64,000 bases of DNA from Seiridium cupressi. Its lineage: Eukaryota > Ascomycota > Sordariomycetes > Amphisphaeriales > Sporocadaceae. Positions 10,207 to 20,896 of the stretch are shown in pieces (within the stretch, counting starts at the first letter, position 1; the number at the start of each line of letters is the position of its first letter). The notes under the pieces were generated by a model, which saw only the letters and a program-made list of their open reading frames with translations, was not told the origin of the DNA and made no database searches. Location: positions 868,001 to 932,000 of the forward strand of contig JARVKI010000003.1 in the NCBI GenBank assembly GCA_036674765.1, given 5' to 3'. The translations under genes were made by a program, and so were the position numbers.

Positions 10207-11015
10207 TTACCTGAGGAAGTGCAGACACAACCAGCAGAACCCGAAGAATACTACAACGCCGCCCCCGAATATCCACTTGTCCTGCTTGGCTCTGCGCTCA
10301 ATCATACGTATCGTGTCTCCGCTGACCCCCAGTGTATTTGCCACGCTGTATAGTCTCTTCTGTGTGTTCTTGAGCATCTCCCTCTGCGCTCCCAGATCGC
10401 CCAGCACAGCCTGGCCCCGAGCAATGTAGTCGTCTAACGCTTGATTCGTGCTTGAGAAGAAGTTCTGCTCCCTCAGCGCATGCGCTTCGCGCGTGTAGTC
10501 GTTGCTGCCCATGGTCATCTGTCCACCAATGGCGCCACCGCTGCCATATCGGTTTGTAGGCACCTCGCCGCTTGTGCCCTCCGTTGCTCCCACATTTGCA
10601 TATGGGTTCTCCGGTGTGCTTGTGGTGTAAGGTCTCCTGCCCAATAATTCGGCTCGACTCTGGAGGTGGGCTGATTCTTCCCGCTCGGTTTTCAATGCAT
10701 TAAACTGTTCGCGGAATTCGGAGAGTTCATTTCGGAAGTTCTTTATGCGCTCGTGGGCTTTCTCTTGTTTCGCAATGACTAGTTCTTGCTTTGCCAGCTG
10801 GTTGTACTCGTCGAGTGTCCGTGAGAAGGCTGTCAGGGATGCGGACAGCGAGCCGAGGGCTGCCGGTGTTGTAGGATTGCCAGAAGCCGTCACGGAGGCA
10901 AGCTCCTTCTTAATGGCGGTTGACTGCTTGAGGGCTGTGTTGAATTGCACGTTCTGCAGATTTGTTGGCCCATGTACATCGACGGTGAGGGAAGGGATAT
11001 AAGCATGCCTACCAT
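10207..11015 (-). CDS. BOS1: Qb-SNARE of ER-Golgi transport (membrin/Bos1)
   Basis: SNARE on ER-derived vesicles that fuse with the Golgi. The coding part of exon 1 is only the ATG (11015-11013), followed directly by GTAGGC; intron 11012-10954 (59 bp); exon 2 is 10953-10207. The product, 249 residues, then begins M-N-V-Q-F-N, as Bos1 proteins do. Without this splice no in-frame ATG precedes the conserved N-terminus. An N-terminal helical domain (about 1-110), a low-complexity linker, a SNARE helix (about 165-225) and a C-terminal membrane anchor ending six residues or fewer from the stop are visible. Convergent with the kinase gene at 9934. Confidence 0.93.
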
Positions 11016-11791
11016 TTTGGCTATCCTACTGTTGTCATGAATTCCTGACTACTTGCGGTCTAACAACAGCCTCTCCTAGGAGAAATGGTGTCGGAAGGTC
11101 GTATGTCGAGCTGACTCGGAAAATTTGGTCCATGAAAGGGCATTCCGTAAAAGTTCGCCGTCTATGCTGTCCTTTGACCTGGCAATGTGGCTCCTTCTCC
11201 GATTAGTCTCAATGCCTAACTAAACTCTAGCACTAACTACATAGCAAGTTGACAAGTCCCTGGAATTAATTGGAGCTGCTGCTGCGGAGAATCCTTTATC
11301 CATGCTGAGCGGCTAACTGTGGGGTTCGCATCTTCATTGACCAGGACCGATCGTCACCTAGTCCACCTCGGGGCTGGCCATACAATGAAAGGAGCTGCTT
11401 AACTTGTGGCATTCCATGTTGGAGGTTACACGCCTCGAAACCGGTCGGTAGGACGTGACATGTGCCCACTCAATTTCCCATCATGTGGAGAAACCCTTGC
11501 TTTACTGCCTATTGTCAGAGACGTAGGCCATTGGCCGCTGACTACCGAACTTATGTCCAGAATGAGCCGTTCTCGGTTCCGAACACGGATATCGCAGGTA
11601 CATTGGGCTTGGGCGATGATAGCGCTCCGCGCAGAGTACTGGTTGTTCCCCCTAGCAGAGACCCATCTGCTGCATCTGTCGTAAGGGTCGTTGATGTGCT
11701 AAAACTGAACATCTTAAAAGACTTGGCGCCCTAGACTTTACTTTTAAGATGACTGTGCCAACTGCCTCAACAGCAGACACTGACATTCGCC
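11016..11791. other. intergenic: promoters of BOS1 and the QDR-type transporter
   Basis: 776 bp between divergent genes. No coding region or clear element seen. Confidence 0.5.
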
Positions 11792-13731
11792 ATGTCTACA
11801 GAACCCAAGGATGCGGAAGCTCTACCAACAAAATCTGAGCCAGCTAGCGAAGCACCAGTTGTTGATAGTCGACCGAATTACTCAGTCTTCACGAGATGGG
11901 AGAAAAGGAACATTGTGATTGGCGCTGCCGCCGCAGCTTTCTTCTCGCCGTTGACCGCACAAATATACCTGCCAGCTCTCAACCTATTGTCGGATGACTT
12001 CAAGATTTCCGGAGCAGAGGCCAATTTGACCGTCACAACTTATATGGTACGTGGCACAATCTCTGCCATGCTAGCATATCACTAACGCCATTGCAGATCT
12101 TCCAGGGCATAACACCAATGTTCATTGGCTCGCTTGCCGACAGTGCCGGACGTCGCCCAGCGTACATGATCTGTTTCATTGTTTATCTTGCCGCTAATAC
12201 CGGGTGTGCTCTGGCTCCTAGCTATGTAGCTCTCTTAGTCCTCCGTAGTAAGTAGTTTTCGGAATTCTTCGGTACCTCTTATAGCCTCCGGAACCGCTTC
12301 CTCAATGAGCGTTCCTGCTCTAGCGACTTGGGCTTCGGCTCCCAATGATCGCCAAGCCTACCAGACGAAAGATTTGCTGACCTGAGGTGTTGTAGTGCTA
12401 CAATCAGCCGGCTCAAGCACGACGGTCGCTCTGTGCCAAGCTGTTGTAGCCGACATTGTCACTTCAGCCGAACGTGGCCAATATGTCGCTTTCATGACCA
12501 TACCCATCATCCTCGCACCAGCTTTGGGACCAGTCATCGGTGGTCTTCTCGCGCAATTTCTCGGGTGGCGCTGGATCTTTTGGTTTCTGACGATACTAGC
12601 CGGCGTTGTCTTCATCCTCTATGCCCTTTTCATGCCGGAAACATGCCGGAACATTGTCGGAGACGGTAGCATACGTCCGCAGCGCATGTATCGAACTTTC
12701 TGGCAGCTGGGAAAGGACGCGTACCGCAAGCGGAAAGCTGAGCGCAGCGGCGGCGGGGCGGATCTGGAGCAGACAACGTCCCATGCTTCACAGAAACGCA
12801 AGCCCCCGACCAAGAAACCCAACCTCCTCCGCAGTCTGACGATATTGTTCGAGTTAGAGATGTTCCTCTTACTTGCGTACAGCAGCATCGTCTTTGCGGG
12901 GTTCTATTCCATTGCTACCGCTATGCCAGCAATGCTTGCTGACATCTATGGTTTTGACGAAATAAAAGTCGGTCTAATGTACCTGCCCTTAGCCGGAGGA
13001 TCCATCGTCGCGGCCTTCATCATGGGCAAGCTTGTGAATTGGAACTACCGCCGTCACTGTCAGAAGCTGGGTGTGCCCTTTGAGCGAAGCAAACAGCAGG
13101 ATCTTTCTGCATTTCCCATCGAGAAGGCACGACTAGAGATTGGTATACCGCTGTTGCTGCTTTCGGCTGTAGTGCTTCTAGCATGGGGCTGGGCAATGCA
13201 GTATCGCGCTCACTTAGCAGTGCCGTGCGTCCTACTATTCTTGATGGGAATAGGCATAATTGGTTTCAGCAATACTTCGAATACGCTCATTATAGACGTT
13301 AACCCATCGAACGCGGGCGCTGCAACAGCAAGCAACAACCTGACTAGATGTCTGGTAGGCGCCGCGGCTAGTGCAGTCATTGATCCTAGTAAGTAGAGCC
13401 CAGGAATAATTCTACTATCTAACTATAGGCTGTATTGAGAGTGAAGACCTGACAGTCGATCTTTTTGCCCCAATACATGAGCTCCGATGCCCAATGGATC
13501 TCCAATTTCCGTGGAAATAGTTTACTGACCCCAAATATTACAGTGATCAAGGGTATCGGAAGTGGCTGGGCTTTTTTCATCATTGGCGCTTTGCAACTCG
13601 TCGGTGCGCCTATCTTACTGCTAATCATGAAGAACGGAATCAGATGGAGGAAAGCAAAAGAAGCCAGACGGCGAGCAAGGAAAGAGAAGAAAAATATCGC
13701 GAGACAAGCAAAAACAAATAATGGCACTTGA
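11792..13731 (+). CDS. MFS multidrug exporter, DHA1/QDR type
   Basis: Proton-driven exporter of drugs or organic acids. Exons 11792-12046, 12097-12247, 12396-13388 and 13544-13731; introns of 50, 148 and 155 bp, all GT-AG and in phase, give 528 residues. Marks are a hydrophilic N-terminus, helix 1 ending in QIYLPAL, the D-S-A-G-R-R-P loop after helix 2, a motif C-type stretch APALGPVIGG in helix 5 (typical of antiporters), MPET after helix 6, a basic central loop, and a lysine/arginine-rich C-terminal tail. This pattern fits quinidine-resistance (Qdr) transporters. The last two introns are longer than others in the window; an extra small exon within them is possible but not needed. Confidence 0.88.
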
Positions 13732-14983
13732 AGGATCGTCATGACCACGTGGGTACGGTTGAGTTTTTGTAAAAGTGCGGATGGAGAACACTGCGCCATT
13801 CCACAAAAAAGTGACACTTAGAGTATATACTTACAGAAGTAGGCCAAATGTGAGCTCGGTCCACCCATGTTTTCTAATATGGAGAGTTGGTTTCACCCTA
13901 AGACTCGGCCGATCGATGCTAAGCCTCCCCGGTTGTCTACTTGCACAAGGACTAGACTAGCTGGCGAAGTAAAGTAGCTGGATATGCGTTGTGCTATGGA
14001 AGGTATTCGCCATGCACCACCCAGGAATTAGTTCGGGACAAGATCAATGATTATGGAAGCCAGGTGTCGATCAGTTTTCACATGGAACGTAACAGGGCTT
14101 ATACTTGAGGAAGATGACTCAACTACACCGAGGTATAGAGACATTTTGAACCCTTTGTATGACGCAGTGTTAGTCGGACATCGTATTTACTAGTTTCCAG
14201 ACTGCACTAATAACGTCTGCTGATCTGGTATTGTCGAGGCTTTATCCGCTAGCTTGTCGTAGAACGTCTCTGGCATCGAGATTATACATAGTTGGATGCA
14301 GGAGTCCTACTAGTAATCTTGCCGTTCTCCAAAGCAATCTTTGGGAGAGGCAGAAGACCGCTGCGACTGGAACTACGCGCATTGTGGCTAGCTTGAGAGC
14401 AATCTAGCTCCGAGTCTCACTCAGTGGACTTTTCCAGGTAGTGTCACGAGCTCAATAGACTGATGGAACGAGTCCCACTTACATGCAATGATTATCAAAG
14501 GCGTGATAAGCGAATATAAGCAGTTAGGATTTATACAATATACCGATACGTGTAGGGACTGAGTGGGTTAACACTAGTAATGTATAATGACATGAGACGA
14601 TCAAGGACCGTGGGCCTTTCCAAAGTGGATTTTTCGGACTGATGCGAGAGAGTACTCGGGACTGTGGCGTTCTCACTGTCGCCTATACTGGCAGTCAGAA
14701 CGAAGTTCCCACAGCGGATTAAGGTGAAAGTCACCATCTTCAAGAATAGCTCATTAAGCCTTATTCTATGCTGTGCAATATGTCTAATCGTAACATAGAA
14801 TGCTGGTCGATATCAGAACTACTCATGGTGAACCGTAGATGCTCATCAGGGATGCCTCTACCAATTGTCCTTGCTGTATGGCAGCCAGTTTCCGTTCGTG
14901 TAACTGAAGAAGATTTTGGTATCCCGAACACAGGTCCAAAATCTCCCTAAATTCCAAGCAAGGTTGTGTAATGTTCCAACCAA
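13732..14983. other. gene-free stretch between two convergent genes
   Basis: 1.25 kb. Only short frames without protein-like composition; nothing recognised. Confidence 0.5.
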
Positions 14984-15956
14984 TCATTGAGAAGGGCGAC
15001 GAAGTTTGAGTAGACTATGGCCCCCAAGCCAACCCGCGGTAATGGCCCCCTTCAGAGCGGCCACAAACCAGAGGCTAGGCTGCACCGCGCCCGTGGCTTT
15101 CGATATCCAGCCACCGCAAATTGCCCCAAGGAGTGTCAGGACAAAAGCAATCGCGCGCCTGTTACGCTTCGCATTGCGGTCGAATCTTACTAGGAGTTGC
15201 TCGTCGCTGATCAGATCACACAGAAGACTAGTGATCACCACAGTTGGCACCTCGCTGACACCCAACCCGCGGCTGTTCACAATCTGCCCGGCGGCTTGGA
15301 AACTGAGCAAGGCGACCGCAGCCAGTTCGGTAAAGTTGACGTCGTTCGGGTCCCGAGAGGATGGGTAGCTACCGTCGATGATGCCGCCCTGGATGATAGC
15401 AGCGGTCACAACCACGCAAATGGTCTGCAGCAGAAATGATAGGAACACAGTCCGGCGCAAACGTGCACCGCCGATGAGCTTGTGAAGTCTCGCAAATGTA
15501 AGGCAGCCAATCGTAAAACAACCAATCGAGCATAAAGAGCGTGCCCAACCGAATGGTTTGTTGTTTTGTCCGGAAGTGCCTAGCGCCACGAAAATGGTGT
15601 TGCCTGTTGCAAAGATTAGAGTGAGAGGCTGCCCAGGACAGTTCTTTCTGTAGCATCTGAGAGTGGGATCGTACCTGTCTGCATTGAAACAAAGGTGCCG
15701 TATGCTAGTGGAAATGTTGGTCAGTCGCTCGAGGCTCAGCCGACATACGTTGGTCCTCCGGCTTACCTTTGTAAAGGGTTCCATCGGTGAGGCCGGTCAC
15801 AAAACAGCAGACCAGCAGAGGGTAATACCCTGAAGAGGTGTCGACTTCTTCTGCGAAATGCTTGACCACTCGCTGCCTGAAAATGGGGGTCTCGGAGTCG
15901 TGTGCAATAGACTCGCCTTGGCCCTCGTGTTTCTCTTCGTCTGGCATAGCTGTCAT
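14984..15956 (-). CDS. DUF1275 (YoaK-type) integral membrane protein
   Basis: Function unknown; the family is common in fungi and bacteria. Exons 15956-15767, 15704-15675 (only 30 bases) and 15603-14984, introns of 62 and 71 bp, give 279 residues. The mini-exon supplies the conserved SMQTGN stretch, which continues into TIFVALG in exon 3, so its inclusion is well supported. Six or seven hydrophobic helices can be placed from residue 45 to the end. The N-terminal 40 residues are acidic and soluble. No functional context from the neighbours. Confidence 0.88.
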
Positions 15957-18762
15957 GGCCTGTCAACTTGCCCTTAGGGTAGGTGGAAGCTCTTTTGTTG
16001 GGTAGTTCAATGATAGTCGGTACTGTAACGGATTCGAACTATCCGTACCAATGGCTGGTCACGAGACTAAAATCAACGACTTTTAACTCATCCAGAGACA
16101 AAAGCTTGGACGGGGTCGAACAAGCCGGGGAAACTCGTTTATCGAATACCGCCACAAGGTTCCGACGAGCGATGAGGCCTCCTGAATACATCCGGCTTGG
16201 CTTACTCCTCGACCTGGTGTAGCACTGTTGATGATGCAGCCAAGGATATCAAATGCGAGATTGTCCGCTATAGGAACCAAAAGTGCCAAGATTTGAAATG
16301 ATGTCGGGATATTTCATGGGAAAACCCCCCTCCTTCCTGTGGCTATCGATGATCATTTCCGCCGAGCATGTCGTTTTCTTGGAATATGCGAAGTTTTCCA
16401 TAAGAGTCGGGCCAAGTATGCAGCGGCGGAATGGATGAGCACCCCTACATCTCGGCGTGCGAGAGCAGCAATAAGGACCGACCCGCTGCTGATGATACAA
16501 GCTCCACAGGGGTACATCGCTCGGTGAACAAGACTTTCTTGCGAAGCTTGCAGTGTCAGCCTTTGCTTGGCTTTCCACGTTTAGCAGGCGACAGACGGTC
16601 CATTTACTGCCTCGTTTTGAAACTTGTGATGTGTTATGGGTAGCCTCCATGGGGGCTGCTGGATGCAAGCCAGTCGCTGAGGATTTGATTATACATCTTT
16701 CCCAGAAAATTGTGTCATAAGGACTGACCACACTGTCGCTAGCCATCGGTCTGAAATCCCGAGCAGGTCGACATCTTGGCAGTGCATAGAATGCGGCATG
16801 TCCCGAGATGGGAATCCACACAAGCACCGTAACTCCAGCTACTAGACCGATAAGCGCTCACGGATGGCTAGGGGATGGCGATCCCGGAGCTGGGCAACGC
16901 AGACAAGGCTGGGCATTGTCTTGTCCGCCGGCTTGGCGTATCTACACCGGCTTGACCTGTGGCAGCGAAGCGGAAAATGATCTTGACGCGTATCATCATG
17001 TGGGGGTAGCGGCCTGCAGGATTAGTTTCGGATACATTCCAATCTTTGTTCATCTGCAGGCGGAGGGTTCCTAACAATGACAATAATGGAAGTTTCTATC
17101 ATACTCAAAACAACACAGCAGTAATACAGACCAATATAGATCAATGTTGCATAAGACTAGGACACTGCCCTCTTCAACTTCTCAACTACAGACAATGTAC
17201 AATGAGTGTTCATGTGCTCGCCCAGTTTATTTCTTTGAACCTTCGATGCAATGCGATCTTTTTCTGATAGATCTAGAAAACGACATAGATCAAACACGTC
17301 ATTTTTCGGAACCAAGACGCGCACGTTGTCATTTGTTGAGTATTGCCGTTCAGCTGGGTTACTCTGCATGTCTTAGTTACGGTCACCAATCGCATAGCGG
17401 CGGTGATACTGTGATAAACACCACCCGCATGGGCACCAAGGTCATTTGCTAGGGTGTCAGGCACGATCGTTCTTATGCGGGGCTGTGTTGAGCCTCTCTA
17501 TCTCGCATGGTTCCTTGTATAGTTCACGGCCGAGAACTGGCGTGAGCTGAATCGGTGCATACCTAGTGTATGTTGGGCATGAAATACGAAATGCCGCCGA
17601 GATGTCGACGAGCGCCGCTTTCGTGTAGCATGGTGATGGCCTTGAGTCTGACGTCAAACATGATCGTGTTTCTAAATTCTGTCTGGTCTTGGACTTAATC
17701 TAAAGATTGGGCTCCGCACGGCGCGCTGCGGACATTAGAGACCGGGCACGCATCAAAACACCCACACATAGAGCTAGACAGCAGTGACAGCGCTGAAAAA
17801 GCATCGGAGGAACTCACACTGGCTTGGGGTGTTTGTAAGGAGACATTTTCTTGGTGAGCTAAACCCCATGGATACTCTCCGACGAGCGATCATATTGTGT
17901 TGAGCATTCTAAGCTGGACATACAGCAAAACTGTGAGGTGTTGCACCAATGACTTGACATATAATCGAAGATACATGAAGTTGAACCTAAACTGTAATTA
18001 GGTACCTCTTCATGTGACCGGGTTGAAGGAATCAGCCGGAGGTATGCCTCATTAACGGAATTTGCCAAGTCCAGAGAAAATGCAGACCTCCAAACTTTGC
18101 CAACGCATGCATGCCGAGAGATAGGAGAGAATAAAATATTGCACCAAGAGACCACAACAATACGTTGCGAAAAGTGTGTGTGGAGGGGGAGAAAAATAGA
18201 AAGGGGAAGACTGTGCATCCTTCCCAGCGCACCGGTCATCTTAATTAAGTAATGGGACTCGTGATTTATAATCATGTTTCCGGGACTCAGTATCAAAAAG
18301 CAATACTATAGGGAAGTACCTAAGTATGTCAACAGCTTTGCGTCTATACACCATCATTTTCTTATTGTGGGCTCTATTTGTTTGCTGATAAACTCTAATG
18401 CGCGTCATTTATCTCTAATTTGGGAGGTGGATTCATCTGAAACATTGGCATACATTGTATGATCCTCAAGCGCTTACCCATGAGCACTCTTGGCTGATAA
18501 GCCCACTAATATGACGGCGTATGCGCCGAGACTATTTGAGTTTGTCGGCTGGCAATACTCCGAACGATTTTGAGGTAGTTGTAATGTTGGGTATACACGT
18601 CTAGAAACGGAAAATCGGTGTGGGTTGTGGTACAAGGGACCTGTATAAATACGTGCACTTCCTAGATTGAGTTCCGAATATCCTCATATCATATTTTCGA
18701 CTTAACTTTAGGCCAGGTCCATCTCTAGAGCCCGCCTTGAGATATCCATTGCTAAGTTTATA
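15957..18762. other. 2.8-kb gene-poor stretch
   Basis: Several frames of 60-192 codons exist on both strands, but none shows a family motif or a splice pattern I trust. A short hydrophobic stretch at about 16310-16230 (- strand) faintly recalls an RTA1 helix and is not called. Confidence 0.45.
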
Positions 18763-20214
18763 ATGGCAGTCGCAACGCCTCTTCATCACGACCCAATTGC
18801 AAAGTTGGAGAATGAGTCCTCTACCGTACTCCAGGCAGCAACAGACGTTCTGTCTGATGAGGTTTCGGGGCCTGTTAAGCTGCCCCCAAACATCAGCACG
18901 GCCGAAATCACGGATGGTCCGCCTACCGAGTCGGTCCCTGTCACCAGTAGCGCAACGAAGGTCGCCTCCACCAATGGATCTGGTACCTGGCTCCATCTCA
19001 ATCATGTCGCGTCTCTTAGCCGTGAACCGATGTCAGGGGCAAAGAAACTCCGAAAGATGTTGCTGGAGACTGATGAGCTAATCGTCTGTCCTGGCGTATA
19101 CGACGGTCTGTCAGCACGTACGGCCATCGAGCTTGGCTTCAGCGCAATGTATATGGTAAGTGCATGTCTCTGACTCTCTACCCCTAGAGAATTCTAATCC
19201 GTTCAATAGACCGGAGCTGGAACCACAGCATCTCGTCTGGGTCAACCCGACTTGGCCATCGCCCAGCTACATGAGATGAGAGAGAACGCCGAGATGATTG
19301 CCAATCTGGATCCTTTCGGACCCCCTTTGATCGCCGACATGGACACAGGATATGGAGGTATGTAACGACTTTGACTGCCTCATTTCGATGATGGATTCTT
19401 GAGCAATCGACTTATCCGTGATTGTATGCCAAGGATGACCCCCACTGATGTTGCGATAGGCCCCATCATGGCCGCGCGAACGGTTGAGCAATACATTCGA
19501 TCAGGCGTGGCCGGCGCCCACCTCGAGGACCAAGTCCTAATGAAACGATGTGGCCATCTGAGCGGAAAGAAAGTCGTGCCTCGCGACGAGTATCTTGCTC
19601 GCATCCGTGCAGCTCATGCAGCCCGTGTCCGACTCCAGTCCGACTTTGTCCTCATCGCGCGAACCGATGCCCTCCAGCAGCTTGGCTACGATGAGTGCAT
19701 CTCGCGCCTGAGAGCAGCTAGGGAAGAGGGCGCCGACGTCGGTCTCCTCGAGGGTTTCACATCGAAGGAGCAAGCGGCGCAGGCTGTCAAAGACCTGGCT
19801 CCGTGGCCTCTGCTGCTGAACTCTGTTGAGAATGGCAAGAGTCCCACCATTACTGTCGACGAGGCCCGCACAATGGGGTTCCGAATCATGATCTTCAGCT
19901 TTGCAACGCTGGCTCCTGCGTACATCGCTATTCGCGATACATTGCTGCGACTGAAAAACCATGGCATCGTGGGAACGCCAGAAAACATTACCCCTGTCAA
20001 GCTTTTTGAGGTCTGGTACGTGACTCTCCGAGTATCTCATCTCCCATTCAATCTATTTCTTTCCCTGAGTATCCTGAAGAGGCCACTCGGAACAGTCGTT
20101 GTCTTCGCCCTAGGAAAACAATACTAACTTTTGATTGTTACATCTAGTGGGTTGAAACATAGCATGGCTGTTGATATGAATGCGGGAGGGGCTTCCTTTG
20201 CCGATGGCGTCTGA
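18763..20214 (+). CDS. PEP mutase/isocitrate lyase family enzyme, oxaloacetate hydrolase-like
   Basis: Predicted to cleave a C-C bond in a 2-oxo or 2-methyl dicarboxylate; the closest remembered relatives are fungal oxaloacetate acetylhydrolases, which make oxalate and acetate. Exons 18763-19155, 19210-19357, 19460-20015 and 20148-20214, introns of 54, 102 and 132 bp, give 387 residues. Motifs: CPGVYDGLSAR (109-119), MTGAGTTASRLG, DMDTGYGG (metal site, 174-181), HLEDQ, and the superfamily signature KRCGH (209-213) with the catalytic Cys. The last exon adds CGL...ADGV, a C-terminus shared with oxaloacetate hydrolases. Residues 1-90 are a variable extension. A 2,3-dimethylmalate lyase is the main alternative. 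Confidence 0.88.
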
Positions 20215-20707
20215 TAGTTATGAAATACCTCCTAAATGAGCTCACCGTCATTCTCTCCATCTTGTATTTTCTTTTCTTTCCCTTTTTTCCCACCTACTCA
20301 AATGGGAATCTTTGGTTGTTACAACTCACTACCAAGTTCGATCATCATCATAAGCCTATGGTTTGTCTCTTGTTAAAGTATGTGCCGTAATTATCTCGAT
20401 CGCAAACTCTTTCCCTTTGTAGACTTGTTCGAATATGCAAGTCTGTAGTCAATATAATGCTGTCTGACAAACCAAATCATATACGTCATGCTTTACATAC
20501 TGGTTCAAATATGAATCTGGCACCTGCGTTTTTCAACAATAGCTTGATTGTTCTCTAGCAGCTTTATCTTTCTGAGCCCCCTCTGATATGGTGTGATGGG
20601 GTCAACCAGTTCCTGCACTGGGTATCCTACTTTAGCCCACCATAAGTCAGGGGCTGTGCCCATCCTACTACCTGACCTAGCTCTCAAGCTTTGGGTCTCT
20701 CTCATCA
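20215..20707. other. intergenic, nothing recognised
   Basis: 3' flank of the oxaloacetate-hydrolase-like gene; pyrimidine-rich at 20260-20300. No gene seen. Confidence 0.5.
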
Positions 20708-20896
20708 TTAGCTCAGCTTTTCGTTCCGGCGTTCCATCAACTTGCGTGCAACCGGGGCAGTAATTTCATGTCGCCTGCCTCCAGAAGCACGCGGAGGGGG
20801 TGGGGGTGGATCGCGCTTCCTTTTACTATTGGCTTTCTCTCCACCTGAGCCCTGCCCACTCCCAGAGCCTCCGCCGGCATCAGCACCGCTGGACAT
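20708..20896 (-). CDS. small hypothetical protein, Gly/Ser- and Pro-rich
   Basis: An ATG-started frame of 62 residues. The composition is ordered: a Gly/Ser-rich start, a basic patch, six prolines in a row, then a basic helix-like end (VARKLMERRNEK). No family recognised. It may be a real small nuclear-type protein or chance; no splice sites are required. The frames on the other strand and frame are less protein-like. Confidence 0.3.
   Translation of the reverse strand: MSSGADAGGGSGSGQGSGGEKANSKRKRDPPPPPPRASGGRRHEITAPVARKLMERRNEKLS

Noticed and set aside
16020..16060. Inverted repeat with a GTTCGAATCC word on the - strand, possible tRNA
   Set aside because: The T-arm pairing fails with the canonical loop; no D-arm or acceptor stem found.
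16249..16827. A 192-codon frame on the - strand
   Set aside because: Opens without a clear gene context, mixed composition, no motif, no splice partner. A nearby hydrophobic stretch (about 16310-16230) and another at about 17010 recall RTA1 helices, but in the wrong order for one gene.
17826..17841. A 15-base word GGGGTGTTTGTAAGG also found at about 42937
   Set aside because: One shared 15-mer in 64 kb is expected by chance; the flanks do not match.
11792..20214. A secondary-metabolite gene cluster (transporter, membrane protein, PEP mutase-family enzyme)
   Set aside because: No backbone synthase (PKS, NRPS, terpene or DMATS) and no cluster regulator; the genes are unrelated and interspersed with housekeeping genes.
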